DNA from: an uncultured Polaribacter sp.
GTDB lineage: Bacteria; Bacteroidota; Bacteroidia; Flavobacteriales; Flavobacteriaceae
Length of the DNA: 64,000 bases
NCBI GenBank assembly: GCA_913020555.1
Contig: CAJWAC010000001.1
Coordinates: 110,347-174,346, forward strand
Reading direction: 5' to 3'
The translations under genes and the position numbers were made by a program. Shown here one piece after another: positions 44,785 through 52,921 of the stretch. The first letter of the stretch is position 1; every line of letters starts with the position of its first letter. Under the pieces are notes generated by a model. It saw nothing but the letters and a program-made list of their open reading frames with translations, was not told the DNA's origin and ran no database searches.

Positions 44785-46236
44785 TCAACTTAAATTCCAA
44801 ATTAATGGAAGCACAAAGTAAACAAACAGTGTTAGTAGAATAATTGACGCAATATTTAGCCAGATGCCTTTTTTAACCATGTCTTCTACTTTTAAATAGC
44901 CAGAGCCAAACACAACTGCATTTGGCGGAGTTGCTACAGGAAGCATAAATGCGCAAGAAGCTGCAACTGTTGCCCCAACCAAAAGAAAATATGGATGCAC
45001 GCCAATTGCGGATGCTAAAGAAACTAATACGGGCAGCAACATTGCTGTAGTGGCTAAATTTGATGTAATTTCTGTTAGAAAGTTTATAGATGCTATTAGG
45101 ATAAATAACAACAATATTAACGGAATACTGTTAAATGAGGTCATTTGAGAGCCAATCCAATTTGCCAAACCACTTGAGTCAAACCCTGAAGCCAAAGCCA
45201 TTCCGCCACCAAAAAGTAAAAGTATTCCCCAAGGTAATTTTACGGCATCATCCCAAGTTAATATTTTTTTATCTTTTTTGCTACTTGGTAAAATGAATAA
45301 AATAACCGCAAATATCACCGCAATAATGGTATCATCAATTGCGGGTATAAATTTTTTCAAGAAGAAAGATCTTGTAATCCAAGCAAAAGCAGTTAAGCCA
45401 AAAATGACTAGAACTGTTTTTTCTTCAAAAGTTATTTTTCCTAGTTCTTTAAGTTGACGCTTTATTTCTGCTTGGCCTCCTGGAAATTTCTTTTGTTTGA
45501 ATTTAAATGCAACCTTAGTAAGGTACAACCAACAAAGTACTAAAAATATGATGCTAATAGGGAACCCAAAAGAAAACCATTGAGAAAATGTAATTTCTAC
45601 GTTATAACTTTCTTGCACTACACCAGCCAAAACTAAATTAGGAGGCGTACCAATAAGTGTAGCCATTCCTCCTATAGAAGCACTATAGGCTATTGAAAGC
45701 ATTAAGGCTTTTCCGAAAATTAAATTTTCGTCTTTAAGAGTGTCTGGATTATCTTTAAGCTGAGCAATAATAGCCATTCCAATTGGTAACATCATTACAG
45801 CTGTAGCTGTGTTAGAAATCCACATCGATAAAAATGCAGTTGCAACCATAAAACCTAAAATAATTTGAACAACATTTGTACCTACAATTTTAATAATATT
45901 TAAAGCAATTCTTTTATGTAGATTCCATTTTTCAATGGCAATCGCTAAAATAAATCCACCAACAAAAAGAAATATATACTTATGGCCATAAGAAGCTGTT
46001 GTTTCTTTTAAAGACAAGCCTCCACTGAGTGGAAAAAGAATAATTGGTAACAACGCAGTAACAGCAATTGGCAAGGCCTCTGTAATCCACCAAATGGCAA
46101 CCCAAGCTGCAGATGCTAAAACAGCTTTTGCTTCTACAGATAAATTATCCCCATTAAAAAAGAACATTATAAAAGTAAATAATAAAGGACCTAAAATTAA
46201 TCCGATTGTTTTTTTTGTGGGTTTCAAATTGTTCAA
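44785..46236 (-). CDS. SLC13/DASS-family dicarboxylate:Na+ symporter
   Basis: A 483-residue membrane protein with about 12-13 helices. MWISNTATAVMMLPIGMAI near residue 137 is the conserved SNT motif of the DASS family, and the mirrored TEITSNLATTAMLLPVLVSL near 390 is the second. These motifs bind Na+ and substrate carboxylates. Family members import succinate, malate, fumarate, aspartate or citrate. The lipoprotein hydrolase stop is four bases upstream, so the two are one unit controlled from the MocR intergenic region. It is probably one import route for products of the locus. Confidence 0.9.
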   Translation of the reverse strand: MNNLKPTKKTIGLILGPLLFTFIMFFFNGDNLSVEAKAVLASAAWVAIWWITEALPIAVTALLPIILFPLSGGLSLKETTASYGHKYIFLFVGGFILAIAIEKWNLHKRIALNIIKIVGTNVVQIILGFMVATAFLSMWISNTATAVMMLPIGMAIIAQLKDNPDTLKDENLIFGKALMLSIAYSASIGGMATLIGTPPNLVLAGVVQESYNVEITFSQWFSFGFPISIIFLVLCWLYLTKVAFKFKQKKFPGGQAEIKRQLKELGKITFEEKTVLVIFGLTAFAWITRSFFLKKFIPAIDDTIIAVIFAVILFILPSSKKDKKILTWDDAVKLPWGILLLFGGGMALASGFDSSGLANWIGSQMTSFNSIPLILLLFILIASINFLTEITSNLATTAMLLPVLVSLASAIGVHPYFLLVGATVAASCAFMLPVATPPNAVVFGSGYLKVEDMVKKGIWLNIASIILLTLFVYFVLPLIWNLS

Positions 46237-46239
46237 ATT

Positions 46240-47139
46240 TTAGTTAAATAATAAGTCTGCGGCTTTGTTTAATGCGGGTATATAATTATGATCTAAACCA
46301 CTGTTTGTATATATTTCCCAATTAAATAGGGTGTTTAGTTCTGCTGCTTTTTCTTTAGATTGATTGAAGAAATAATAGGCTCTCGCATAACGATTAATGC
46401 CTTGTGCGTCCGCAAACTCATTTCTTCTTAAGCTACCCTCATTTGGGTTATTATCTAATTCACCAACTTGAATTAAAATATGTTGAGAAAAGAGTTTCGG
46501 GTAATCAATATTTTCTAAAAGGCTATTATTAAATCCGTAAGGAAAACTTACATTTTCATTAGGAACCGTATACCAACCAGCAGCGGAAGCAACAACTTCG
46601 TCAGAATTTGCATTTTGTTTAAACATCGTAAAACGATGCGCAAACTGGCTTCCGGCAGAATGGCCAATAATATTATATTTTGAATTGTTGTTTGTTGTTT
46701 TTTCTTTCACAAATTCGAAAATAGGCTCTATATAAGAAAACGCCCATTCTTCTTCTGGGTTTAAGGTTGATGAGGAAGGATTATCTCCATCAATATATAC
46801 GTTGCCTAGGTTGTAACCATCGCCTCCTGAAAAATTATCAACAGAAAATTCTGGAACAATAGCTATAAAGTTATATTGATTTGATTTATCAATAATAGCA
46901 TTTCTATAATCTTTTGCATTTCTGCCACCTCCGTGAAAAACAAATACAATAGGAGAATTTGAATTACTACTAGCAGGATTGTGATAATAAACGTTTATTT
47001 TTTTGTCTAATAAACCGTTAAACTCAAAAAAACCTGTACCTATAATATTTTCATTATTGATGATTTCTTCAATTTTATCTGCTTCTTTAGAACAAGAATT
47101 GAGTAAAACCAGGATAATCACTAAATAGTTGATTTTCAT
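46240..47139 (-). CDS. Surface lipoprotein alpha/beta-hydrolase (PHB-depolymerase-like)
   Basis: A 299-residue lipoprotein: MKINYLVIILVLLNSC gives lipobox Cys16. I start at 47139; the longer frame runs back into the regulator gene. The mature part is a serine hydrolase: VFVFHGGGRN near residues 65-74 is the oxyanion strand, GHSAGS has nucleophile Ser161, GELDN has Asp229, and DHNY near the end has His284. It is a clear paralogue of the C-terminal half of the T9SS protein at 58204 (shared GWYTVP, FPYG and LRRN blocks). Type and site suggest a depolymerase of esters or beta-amides, anchored on the cell surface. Confidence 0.85.
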   Translation of the reverse strand: MKINYLVIILVLLNSCSKEADKIEEIINNENIIGTGFFEFNGLLDKKINVYYHNPASSNSNSPIVFVFHGGGRNAKDYRNAIIDKSNQYNFIAIVPEFSVDNFSGGDGYNLGNVYIDGDNPSSSTLNPEEEWAFSYIEPIFEFVKEKTTNNNSKYNIIGHSAGSQFAHRFTMFKQNANSDEVVASAAGWYTVPNENVSFPYGFNNSLLENIDYPKLFSQHILIQVGELDNNPNEGSLRRNEFADAQGINRYARAYYFFNQSKEKAAELNTLFNWEIYTNSGLDHNYIPALNKAADLLFN

Positions 47140-47183
47140 TTGAAATAAATAATTGCTAACCATAAAAAAAACATTAATTCTTC

Positions 47184-47191
47184 TATATTTG
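47184..47191 (+). promoter_or_regulatory. -7 box of the MocR-like regulator gene
   Basis: TATATTTG matches TAnnTTTG, 21 bases before the regulator ATG. The first 10-mer repeat of the operator starts two bases downstream, at the expected transcription start, which suits self-repression. Confidence 0.55.
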
Positions 47192-47192
47192 A

Positions 47193-47225
47193 AATACCAA
47201 TTCTCTAATTTTATGAATACCAATT
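47193..47225. promoter_or_regulatory. MocR operator 1: two AATACCAATT direct repeats, 23-bp spacing
   Basis: The 10-mer AATACCAATT is found at 47193-47202 and again, exactly, at 47216-47225. The second copy is inside codons 2-5 of the regulator gene. The core ATACCA is the same as the half-site reported for B. subtilis GabR. Read toward the lipoprotein gene the repeats are AATTGGTATT and end 53 bases before its ATG, a suitable activator position. Confidence 0.75.
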
Positions 47226-48709
47226 ATAAGTTTACTGTTGAAAGAATTCGGAAATCATTAAAAGACGAATCTTCTAAGGTAAAAACAAATAAATACATTC
47301 AACTTTATAAGGCGATAAAAAAATGTATTTTAAATGTAGAGTTGCCACATAATTGGGTTTTGCCGTCAACGCGTTATTTAGCAGAAGAATTAGGTTTTTC
47401 GAGAACTACAATTATCAAATCTTACGAGTTGCTTTTATTAGAAAAATTAATTATTTCAAAACAAGGTTCTGGGTATAAAGTAAATTTTGAAAACAGCATA
47501 AATACTAATGAAAGAGCAGCTAAATCACAAAATAACTCGCATTCTTATCCAAAGTTATCCAGTAAAGGAGAATCTTTTTTAAATAACATATCATTAATTA
47601 ACAGAACTCCAGGAGCAAGTTTAGCTTTTAGACCGGGTTTACCTCCTTTAGATGTTTTTCCTGTAAATCAATGGAAAAATCTATTAAATACATATTGGCG
47701 TCATGTAAAATCGTCTACGCTTTCTTACGCCAGATCAACAGGAATAGATCCTTTAAAAAAGAGTATTTGTAATTATTTAAATGTGAGTAGAAATATAAAG
47801 TGCGATCACAGTCAGGTTGTAATAGTATCTGGATCTTTGCAATCGTTATATTTAATTACCAGTGTTTTAATTGATAAAAATGATGATGTTATTCTAGAAA
47901 ACCCCACTTTTCCTAATGTACATTCTATTTTTAAAAGTGCTCAGGCAAATATAGTAACAGTAGCTGCAGATAATGAAGGTATAGCTATTAAAAAGATTAA
48001 AGAAAATAGTGACTTAAATCCTAAGCTAGTTCATGTAACACCGTCTAATCATTATCCTTTAGGCGTTAAGATGACTTTAAACCGCAGAAAGGAATTGATA
48101 AAATGGGCCAGTAATAATAAAGCATTAATTATTGAGAATGATTATGAAAATGAAGTAGCAAATCATTTAAATAACACTCCTAGTATTTTTAGCTTAGATT
48201 CGCAAGATAGAACCATTTATATGGGTACTTTTAATAGATTGCTGCACCCTTCAATTCGTTTAGCTTATATGATTGTGCCTAAGTATTTAATAAATGCTGT
48301 AGAGGCCTTGCAAGAGCACTCTCATAGGTTTGTAGCGCCTTCTGTTCAGGTGGTTATGAATCAGTTTATAGAAAGAAATTATTTGTACATGCATATTAAA
48401 AATATAATTGAAGTAGCTAAAGAAAGGCAAGAATTATTTATTGCAGAATTTGAAGAATGTAAAAATATGTCAATACAAAATAAAAATTTTGAGAGTTTAC
48501 ATTTGGTTGCAAAGTTTAATAAGCAGATTTCAAGCAAAGAAGAATCATTAATAATTAACAAACTTGCAGCGGCTAATATTACAGCGCACTCGTTAAGTAA
48601 ATGTTTTATAGATCATACAAAACAACAAGGCTTAATTTTAGGATATTCTTCTATAAGGTCTAAAGAACTTCAAAGAAAAGTTAAAAAAATGATAAAATTA
48701 TTGAATTAA
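47213..48709 (+). CDS. MocR/GabR-family regulator with a degenerate aminotransferase domain
   Basis: A 498-residue GntR-type winged helix (residues 25-90, PSTRYLAEELGFSRTTIIKSYELL) joined to a type I aminotransferase-like domain. In GabR the cofactor is held by Lys312 and Asp279. Here the aligned blocks read YMGTFNRLLHPSIRLAYM (Arg342 for Lys) and IIENDYENE (Asn309 for Asp), and Ser480 aligns with GabR ligand Arg430. Normal PLP Schiff-base binding is therefore unlikely. I start at 47213 (MNTNYKFTVE). It lies between two divergent hydrolase/transport units and its repeats are present in both promoters. Confidence 0.9.
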   Translation: MNTNYKFTVERIRKSLKDESSKVKTNKYIQLYKAIKKCILNVELPHNWVLPSTRYLAEELGFSRTTIIKSYELLLLEKLIISKQGSGYKVNFENSINTNERAAKSQNNSHSYPKLSSKGESFLNNISLINRTPGASLAFRPGLPPLDVFPVNQWKNLLNTYWRHVKSSTLSYARSTGIDPLKKSICNYLNVSRNIKCDHSQVVIVSGSLQSLYLITSVLIDKNDDVILENPTFPNVHSIFKSAQANIVTVAADNEGIAIKKIKENSDLNPKLVHVTPSNHYPLGVKMTLNRRKELIKWASNNKALIIENDYENEVANHLNNTPSIFSLDSQDRTIYMGTFNRLLHPSIRLAYMIVPKYLINAVEALQEHSHRFVAPSVQVVMNQFIERNYLYMHIKNIIEVAKERQELFIAEFEECKNMSIQNKNFESLHLVAKFNKQISSKEESLIINKLAAANITAHSLSKCFIDHTKQQGLILGYSSIRSKELQRKVKKMIKLLN

Positions 48710-48711
48710 AC

Positions 48712-48744
48712 AATTGGTATTAATAATTTATAAGAACTGGTCTC
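48712..48744. promoter_or_regulatory. MocR operator 2: AATTGGTATT with a degenerate partner at 23 bp
   Basis: AATTGGTATT at 48712-48721 is the exact reverse complement of the operator 1 repeat. Twenty-three bases on, 48735-48744 reads AACTGGTCTC (7/10 matches, core TGGT kept). The pair ends 62 bases before the ATG at 48807 and has the same direction relative to its gene as operator 1 has to the lipoprotein gene. Confidence 0.7.
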
Positions 48745-48806
48745 TTTTTAAAGTTTCATAAAACGTTAATTTTAGACTCTTATAATAATCATTAAATCAA
48801 CTAAAT

Positions 48807-50450
48807 ATGAAAAAACTTTACTTTTTATTTCTTTTAACTTTAATAACTTTTTCTGGTTTTGCGCAGAGTCCTGGAGATATAGTAGTTACTGAATTTATGA
48901 ATGACTCGGATGCTGTTAGTGACACAGTAGGAGAATGGATTGAAATATATAATAGTACAGGAAGTGATATTGATTTAAACGGTTGGTCTTTGAAAGATGA
49001 TGGTTCAAATTTATACACTTTTTCTTCATCAGTTGTTGTTCCTGCTAATAGTTATATTGTTATGGGAAGAGGCCCTGCAGATTCTACTCAAAATGGTGGA
49101 GTTAACTTAGATTTTAGCTATGGAGATAATTATACATTAGCTAATAGTGCAGATGAAATCATAGTATTATCACCAAATGATGTAGAAATTGACCGCGTAA
49201 ACTATGGCGTTGGTGGTTTTCCTGACGGAGGTCCAGGGTTTAGTATATCTTTAGATCCAAACCAATTAGCAGGAGATAATAATGTTGCTAATAATTGGTG
49301 TTTGTCAACTTCTACCTTTGGAGATGGAGATAAAGGTACTCCAGGTTCTGAAAATGACGTTTGTGCACCTGTTTGTGAGGCTTCACTAGGCTCTCAATCA
49401 GCGGAGTGTGATGCTAGAACAACAGCGGTAGATACGTATTCAGTTACTTTAGCATTTTCAGGTGCTGGAACCACAACTTTTGTCGTTACAAGTACTGCAG
49501 GTGATGTTGGGGGTGATAACCCTACAAATACTGCTACTGGAGACATTGTTATATCAAATATACCAGAAGGAACAGATATCACAATTACCATGGACGATAC
49601 AGCAGGTGGTGGATTATGTAGTTTAGAAAGATTTGTAGCAAGTCCTGTTTGCGAGCCTACAGGTACTGTAGATTTAGAGTTACAAGGTATTCTTGACTTT
49701 ACTGTGCCATCAGCAGGTAATGATGGAAAAGCGATTCACGTAGTTGCTACTGCAGATATTGCAGACTTAAGTGTTTACGGAATTGGAACTGCCGGAAATG
49801 GAGGTGGAACTGATGGTGAAGAATACACATTTGATGCAATTTCGGTAAATTCAGGTGACCATATTCTTGTTGCAAGAACTCTATCCGCAATGGAAAGTTA
49901 TATGACTACTGCTGGATATGCTTTATTTGACCACGTTCTCACAGCAAATAGTGATATAAATATGAATGGTGATGATGCTATCGAGTTGTTTAAAAATGGT
50001 AATGTTGTTGAAACTTTTGGAGATATAAACGTAGATGGTAGTGGAGAAACTTGGGAATATATGGATTCTTGGGCTTATAAAACTACTTCAGGCGCTAGTT
50101 GGCCAACAGGTTGGTCTTATGGAACTGTAAATTGTACAGACGGAACAACAACTACATTTGACAGCTCTTGTGTTTACCCATTTTTGGAATCCTTGTCGAC
50201 AGAAAATAATTCTTTAGAGTTAACTGGTTTGTATCCTAACCCAATAAAAAAAGAGAGTGGTTATATGAACATTTTAACAAATTCATCAGAGAAATTGAAC
50301 GTGAGTATTTTTGATGTTTTAGGTAAAAAAATAGTTAGTCAAACGATCTCTAACAATCAAATGGATATTTCTAATTTAAAAACAGGTATTTATTTAGTTA
50401 AGATAACACAAGACAATAAACAAACTACCAAAAGAATAGTGATTCAATAG
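48807..50450 (+). CDS. T9SS-secreted protein with lamin-tail domain
   Basis: A 547-residue secreted protein. It has a signal peptide (MKKLYFLFLLTLITFSGFAQ), a lamin-tail domain (residues 23-175, EWIEIYNSTGSDIDLNGWSLKD), a Cys-rich beta stretch, a second LTD-like region (270-455) and a T9SS type A C-terminal sorting domain (SLELTGLYPNPIKKES...GIYLVKITQDNK). It should be exported across the outer membrane and fixed to the surface or released. No catalytic site is visible, so it may bind a polymer or other proteins. First gene after operator 2, with a terminator behind it. Confidence 0.88.
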   Translation: MKKLYFLFLLTLITFSGFAQSPGDIVVTEFMNDSDAVSDTVGEWIEIYNSTGSDIDLNGWSLKDDGSNLYTFSSSVVVPANSYIVMGRGPADSTQNGGVNLDFSYGDNYTLANSADEIIVLSPNDVEIDRVNYGVGGFPDGGPGFSISLDPNQLAGDNNVANNWCLSTSTFGDGDKGTPGSENDVCAPVCEASLGSQSAECDARTTAVDTYSVTLAFSGAGTTTFVVTSTAGDVGGDNPTNTATGDIVISNIPEGTDITITMDDTAGGGLCSLERFVASPVCEPTGTVDLELQGILDFTVPSAGNDGKAIHVVATADIADLSVYGIGTAGNGGGTDGEEYTFDAISVNSGDHILVARTLSAMESYMTTAGYALFDHVLTANSDINMNGDDAIELFKNGNVVETFGDINVDGSGETWEYMDSWAYKTTSGASWPTGWSYGTVNCTDGTTTTFDSSCVYPFLESLSTENNSLELTGLYPNPIKKESGYMNILTNSSEKLNVSIFDVLGKKIVSQTISNNQMDISNLKTGIYLVKITQDNKQTTKRIVIQ

Positions 50451-50461
50451 TTTATAAAACA

Positions 50462-50496
50462 AAAAAAGGAGTAGTTTTATTTATTACTCCTTTTTT
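50462..50496 (+). terminator. Terminator/attenuator after the lamin-tail gene
   Basis: A perfect 12-bp stem, AAAAAAGGAGTA at 50462-50473 with 50485-50496, has an 11-base loop and a T run. It is between the first and second genes of the plus-strand series; no convincing promoter follows, so leaky termination may make the first gene the most abundant product. Confidence 0.85.
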
Positions 50497-50511
50497 AGAA
50501 TACATTTCAAA

Positions 50512-51516
50512 ATGAACATCTCTAATGATTTTTTCAGGTTAATAATATTATTAACCCTAGCAACACTCACTCTAATTTCTTGTGAAACAGAAGACATACT
50601 TCCTGCGGTAGAACTTACTTTAGACACTACCAATTTAGGAGAAAATTCACAGTCTGTTCTTTTAACGGCAGAATTAAATAGCAGTGCTATAGAAAACATT
50701 ACTATTCCAGTAATATTTTCAGGCACAGCGTCAAGTTCAGATTATACCACTTCTGCACCAAATATTTTAATCTCTGAAGGAAGTAAAACAGGTTCTTTAA
50801 CCGTTTCAAGCACCCAAGATCAGGCTATAGAAGGTGAAGAAACTATTGTTATAAGTATTGCAAATGCTGCTGGTTTTTTAGTTTTAGGAATGAATGAAGT
50901 TACCATTTCTTTGCAAGATGATGATTCAGATTCAGACGGAGATGGCATTTTAGATGCTAATGATAATTGCCCAAATGAAGCAGGGGAAATAGATAATAAT
51001 GGTTGTCCTTGGTTAGGGTTTTTAATTAACGAAGTTCTTTACGACCCTGCATCTGGTAATGCTGGAGATGCAAATGGTGATGGTACAAGAGGTGCTCAAG
51101 ATGATGAATTTATTGAGTTTTTTAACTCTGGTCCAGAGTTAGATTTAAGCGGTTATACCGTTTCTGATGCAGCACAAATAAGACATACGTTTCCAGATGG
51201 AACTATTTTACAACCTAATAATGTTTTAGTATTGTTTGGGGGCGGAACTCCAACAGGAAGTTTTGGAGGTGCAATTGTGCAAACGGCTTCAGAAGGTTTA
51301 TTAAATATGAATAATTCAGGTGATTTTATGACCTTAAAAGATGCATCTGGCGCAGTAGTTTTAACTTTTGATGTAGAGCCATTATCTAATAATCCAGATG
51401 AGGCATATTCTAGAAACCCTGATTTAACAGGAGAGTTTATTCAGCATTCAACTATTCTAGAGGCAAATGGAGCATTGTTTTCTCCAGGAACCAAATTAGA
51501 CGGTTCTTCTTTTTAA
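50512..51516 (+). CDS. Lipoprotein with Calx-beta, thrombospondin-3 and lamin-tail domains
   Basis: A 334-residue lipoprotein. The signal ends in LISC (Cys24). Residues 35-145 form a Calx-beta-like domain, DSDGDGILDANDNCPNEAGE near 143 is a thrombospondin type 3 Ca2+ repeat, and the remainder (LGFLINEVLYDPASG...DEFIEFFNSGPELDLSGY) is a lamin-tail domain. It is presumably a surface-exposed binding protein, a lipid-anchored counterpart of the T9SS lamin-tail protein before it. It starts 16 bases after a terminator and is followed by the DcuC gene after 16 bases. Confidence 0.85.
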   Translation: MNISNDFFRLIILLTLATLTLISCETEDILPAVELTLDTTNLGENSQSVLLTAELNSSAIENITIPVIFSGTASSSDYTTSAPNILISEGSKTGSLTVSSTQDQAIEGEETIVISIANAAGFLVLGMNEVTISLQDDDSDSDGDGILDANDNCPNEAGEIDNNGCPWLGFLINEVLYDPASGNAGDANGDGTRGAQDDEFIEFFNSGPELDLSGYTVSDAAQIRHTFPDGTILQPNNVLVLFGGGTPTGSFGGAIVQTASEGLLNMNNSGDFMTLKDASGAVVLTFDVEPLSNNPDEAYSRNPDLTGEFIQHSTILEANGALFSPGTKLDGSSF

Positions 51517-51532
51517 TCTTTTAAAATATAGT

Positions 51533-52921
51533 TTGACAAGTTATTTAGGCATTATAATATCACTACTTTTTATAGTGATAGTTGCAATACTATTACTTAA
51601 AAAATACAATCCACATGCAGTTTTATTAATTGCAGGTTTGTTAATGCTTATTGTTGCTCAAATTTTAAATTATAATTTACCACAATTAAAAAGTGCAACA
51701 GGTTTTGCTGGTTTTGATTTATTCAGATACATTAAAGAATCATTTGCAAAAACCAATGCTGGCGTAGGTTTAATGATTATGTCTATAGGAGGTTTTGTTG
51801 CATATATTGATAAAATAGGTGCTTCAAAAACATTAGTTCATGTAGCAATGAAGCCACTAAAATTGTTTAAAAAACATCCTTATATAGCAGCATCAATGGT
51901 TATTCCTATTGGGCAAATTTTGTTTACGGCAATTCCATCAGCAGCAGGTTTAGGTCTGTTATTAATGGCCTCTTTATTTCCTATTTTAGTAAATTTAGGA
52001 GTAACAAAACTTTCAGCAGTTTCTGTTATTACAGCAGCAACAGCATTTGGCATTGGTCCTGCATCAGCAATTACAGCAAGTGCAACAGAAATTACAGGCA
52101 TAGATACTATTATTTTCTTTTTAGATTATCAAATTCCATTAGTACTTCCTTTGAGTTTATCAATGATGATTACCTACTATTTTGTAAATAAGTATTTTGA
52201 TAAAAAAGAGAGTTCAAATACGGTTGAAAAAGAAGCTTTTAACGAACAAGAGACAGATAAAACTGAAGTTAAAAATGATGTGCCAATTATTTATGCAATC
52301 ATTCCAATTTTACCTATTATTTTATTGATTGTTTTTTCCAAAATATTTAATTTTTTTCCAAATCCAATTACTTTAGACACCACAACAGCTATGTTTATAA
52401 GTTTATTTGTGGCTATTATTTTTGAGTTAATTAGAACCAAAAACATCAAATTGGTAATGGATTCTTTAAAGGTTTTTTGGAATGGAATGGGCAATATTTT
52501 TAAAACTGTTGTAACGCTAATTATAACTGCAGATATTTTTGCAAAAGGATTAATTAGTTTAGGCTTTATTGATGGCCTAATTTCAGTTGCCGAAAATGCT
52601 GGATTTGGTGCTGTTGGTATTGGAGTAATTATGACTTTTATGATATTTTTAGCTTCTATGCTAATGGGTAGTGGAAATGCATCTTTTTTTGCTTTTGGGC
52701 CTTTAGTTCCTAAAATAGCAAAATCTTTAGGAATAGAAAGTAGTTCAATTATACTTCCAATGCAGTTGTCTGCATCAATGGGAAGAACCGTTTCTCCAGT
52801 TGCAGGTGTAATAATTGCAACAGCGGAAATAGCGGGAGTTACCACCCTTCAAATAGTAAAAAGGAATATCATTCCTTTAGTAGTTGCTTTATTAATAATG
52901 TTAATTTATCACTATATATAA
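51533..52921 (+). CDS. DcuC-type C4-dicarboxylate transporter
   Basis: A 462-residue membrane protein with about 12 helices starting at TTG 51533. The layout (ILLLKKYNPHAVLLIAGLLMLI, IPIGQILFTAIPSAAGLGLLLMASLFPILV, FGIGPASAITASATEITG) matches DcuC/GntP-like anaerobic C4-dicarboxylate carriers, which exchange or export succinate and take up fumarate, malate or aspartate. IadA begins on the next base after its stop. In this locus it probably moves aspartate or C4 acids, or short beta-aspartyl compounds. Confidence 0.8.
   Translation: MTSYLGIIISLLFIVIVAILLLKKYNPHAVLLIAGLLMLIVAQILNYNLPQLKSATGFAGFDLFRYIKESFAKTNAGVGLMIMSIGGFVAYIDKIGASKTLVHVAMKPLKLFKKHPYIAASMVIPIGQILFTAIPSAAGLGLLLMASLFPILVNLGVTKLSAVSVITAATAFGIGPASAITASATEITGIDTIIFFLDYQIPLVLPLSLSMMITYYFVNKYFDKKESSNTVEKEAFNEQETDKTEVKNDVPIIYAIIPILPIILLIVFSKIFNFFPNPITLDTTTAMFISLFVAIIFELIRTKNIKLVMDSLKVFWNGMGNIFKTVVTLIITADIFAKGLISLGFIDGLISVAENAGFGAVGIGVIMTFMIFLASMLMGSGNASFFAFGPLVPKIAKSLGIESSSIILPMQLSASMGRTVSPVAGVIIATAEIAGVTTLQIVKRNIIPLVVALLIMLIYHYI

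Noticed and set aside
52291..52845. A 184-codon open frame on the minus strand inside the DcuC gene
   Set aside because: Its hydrophobic pattern mirrors the sense membrane helices and it has no start context. It is a shadow of the real gene.
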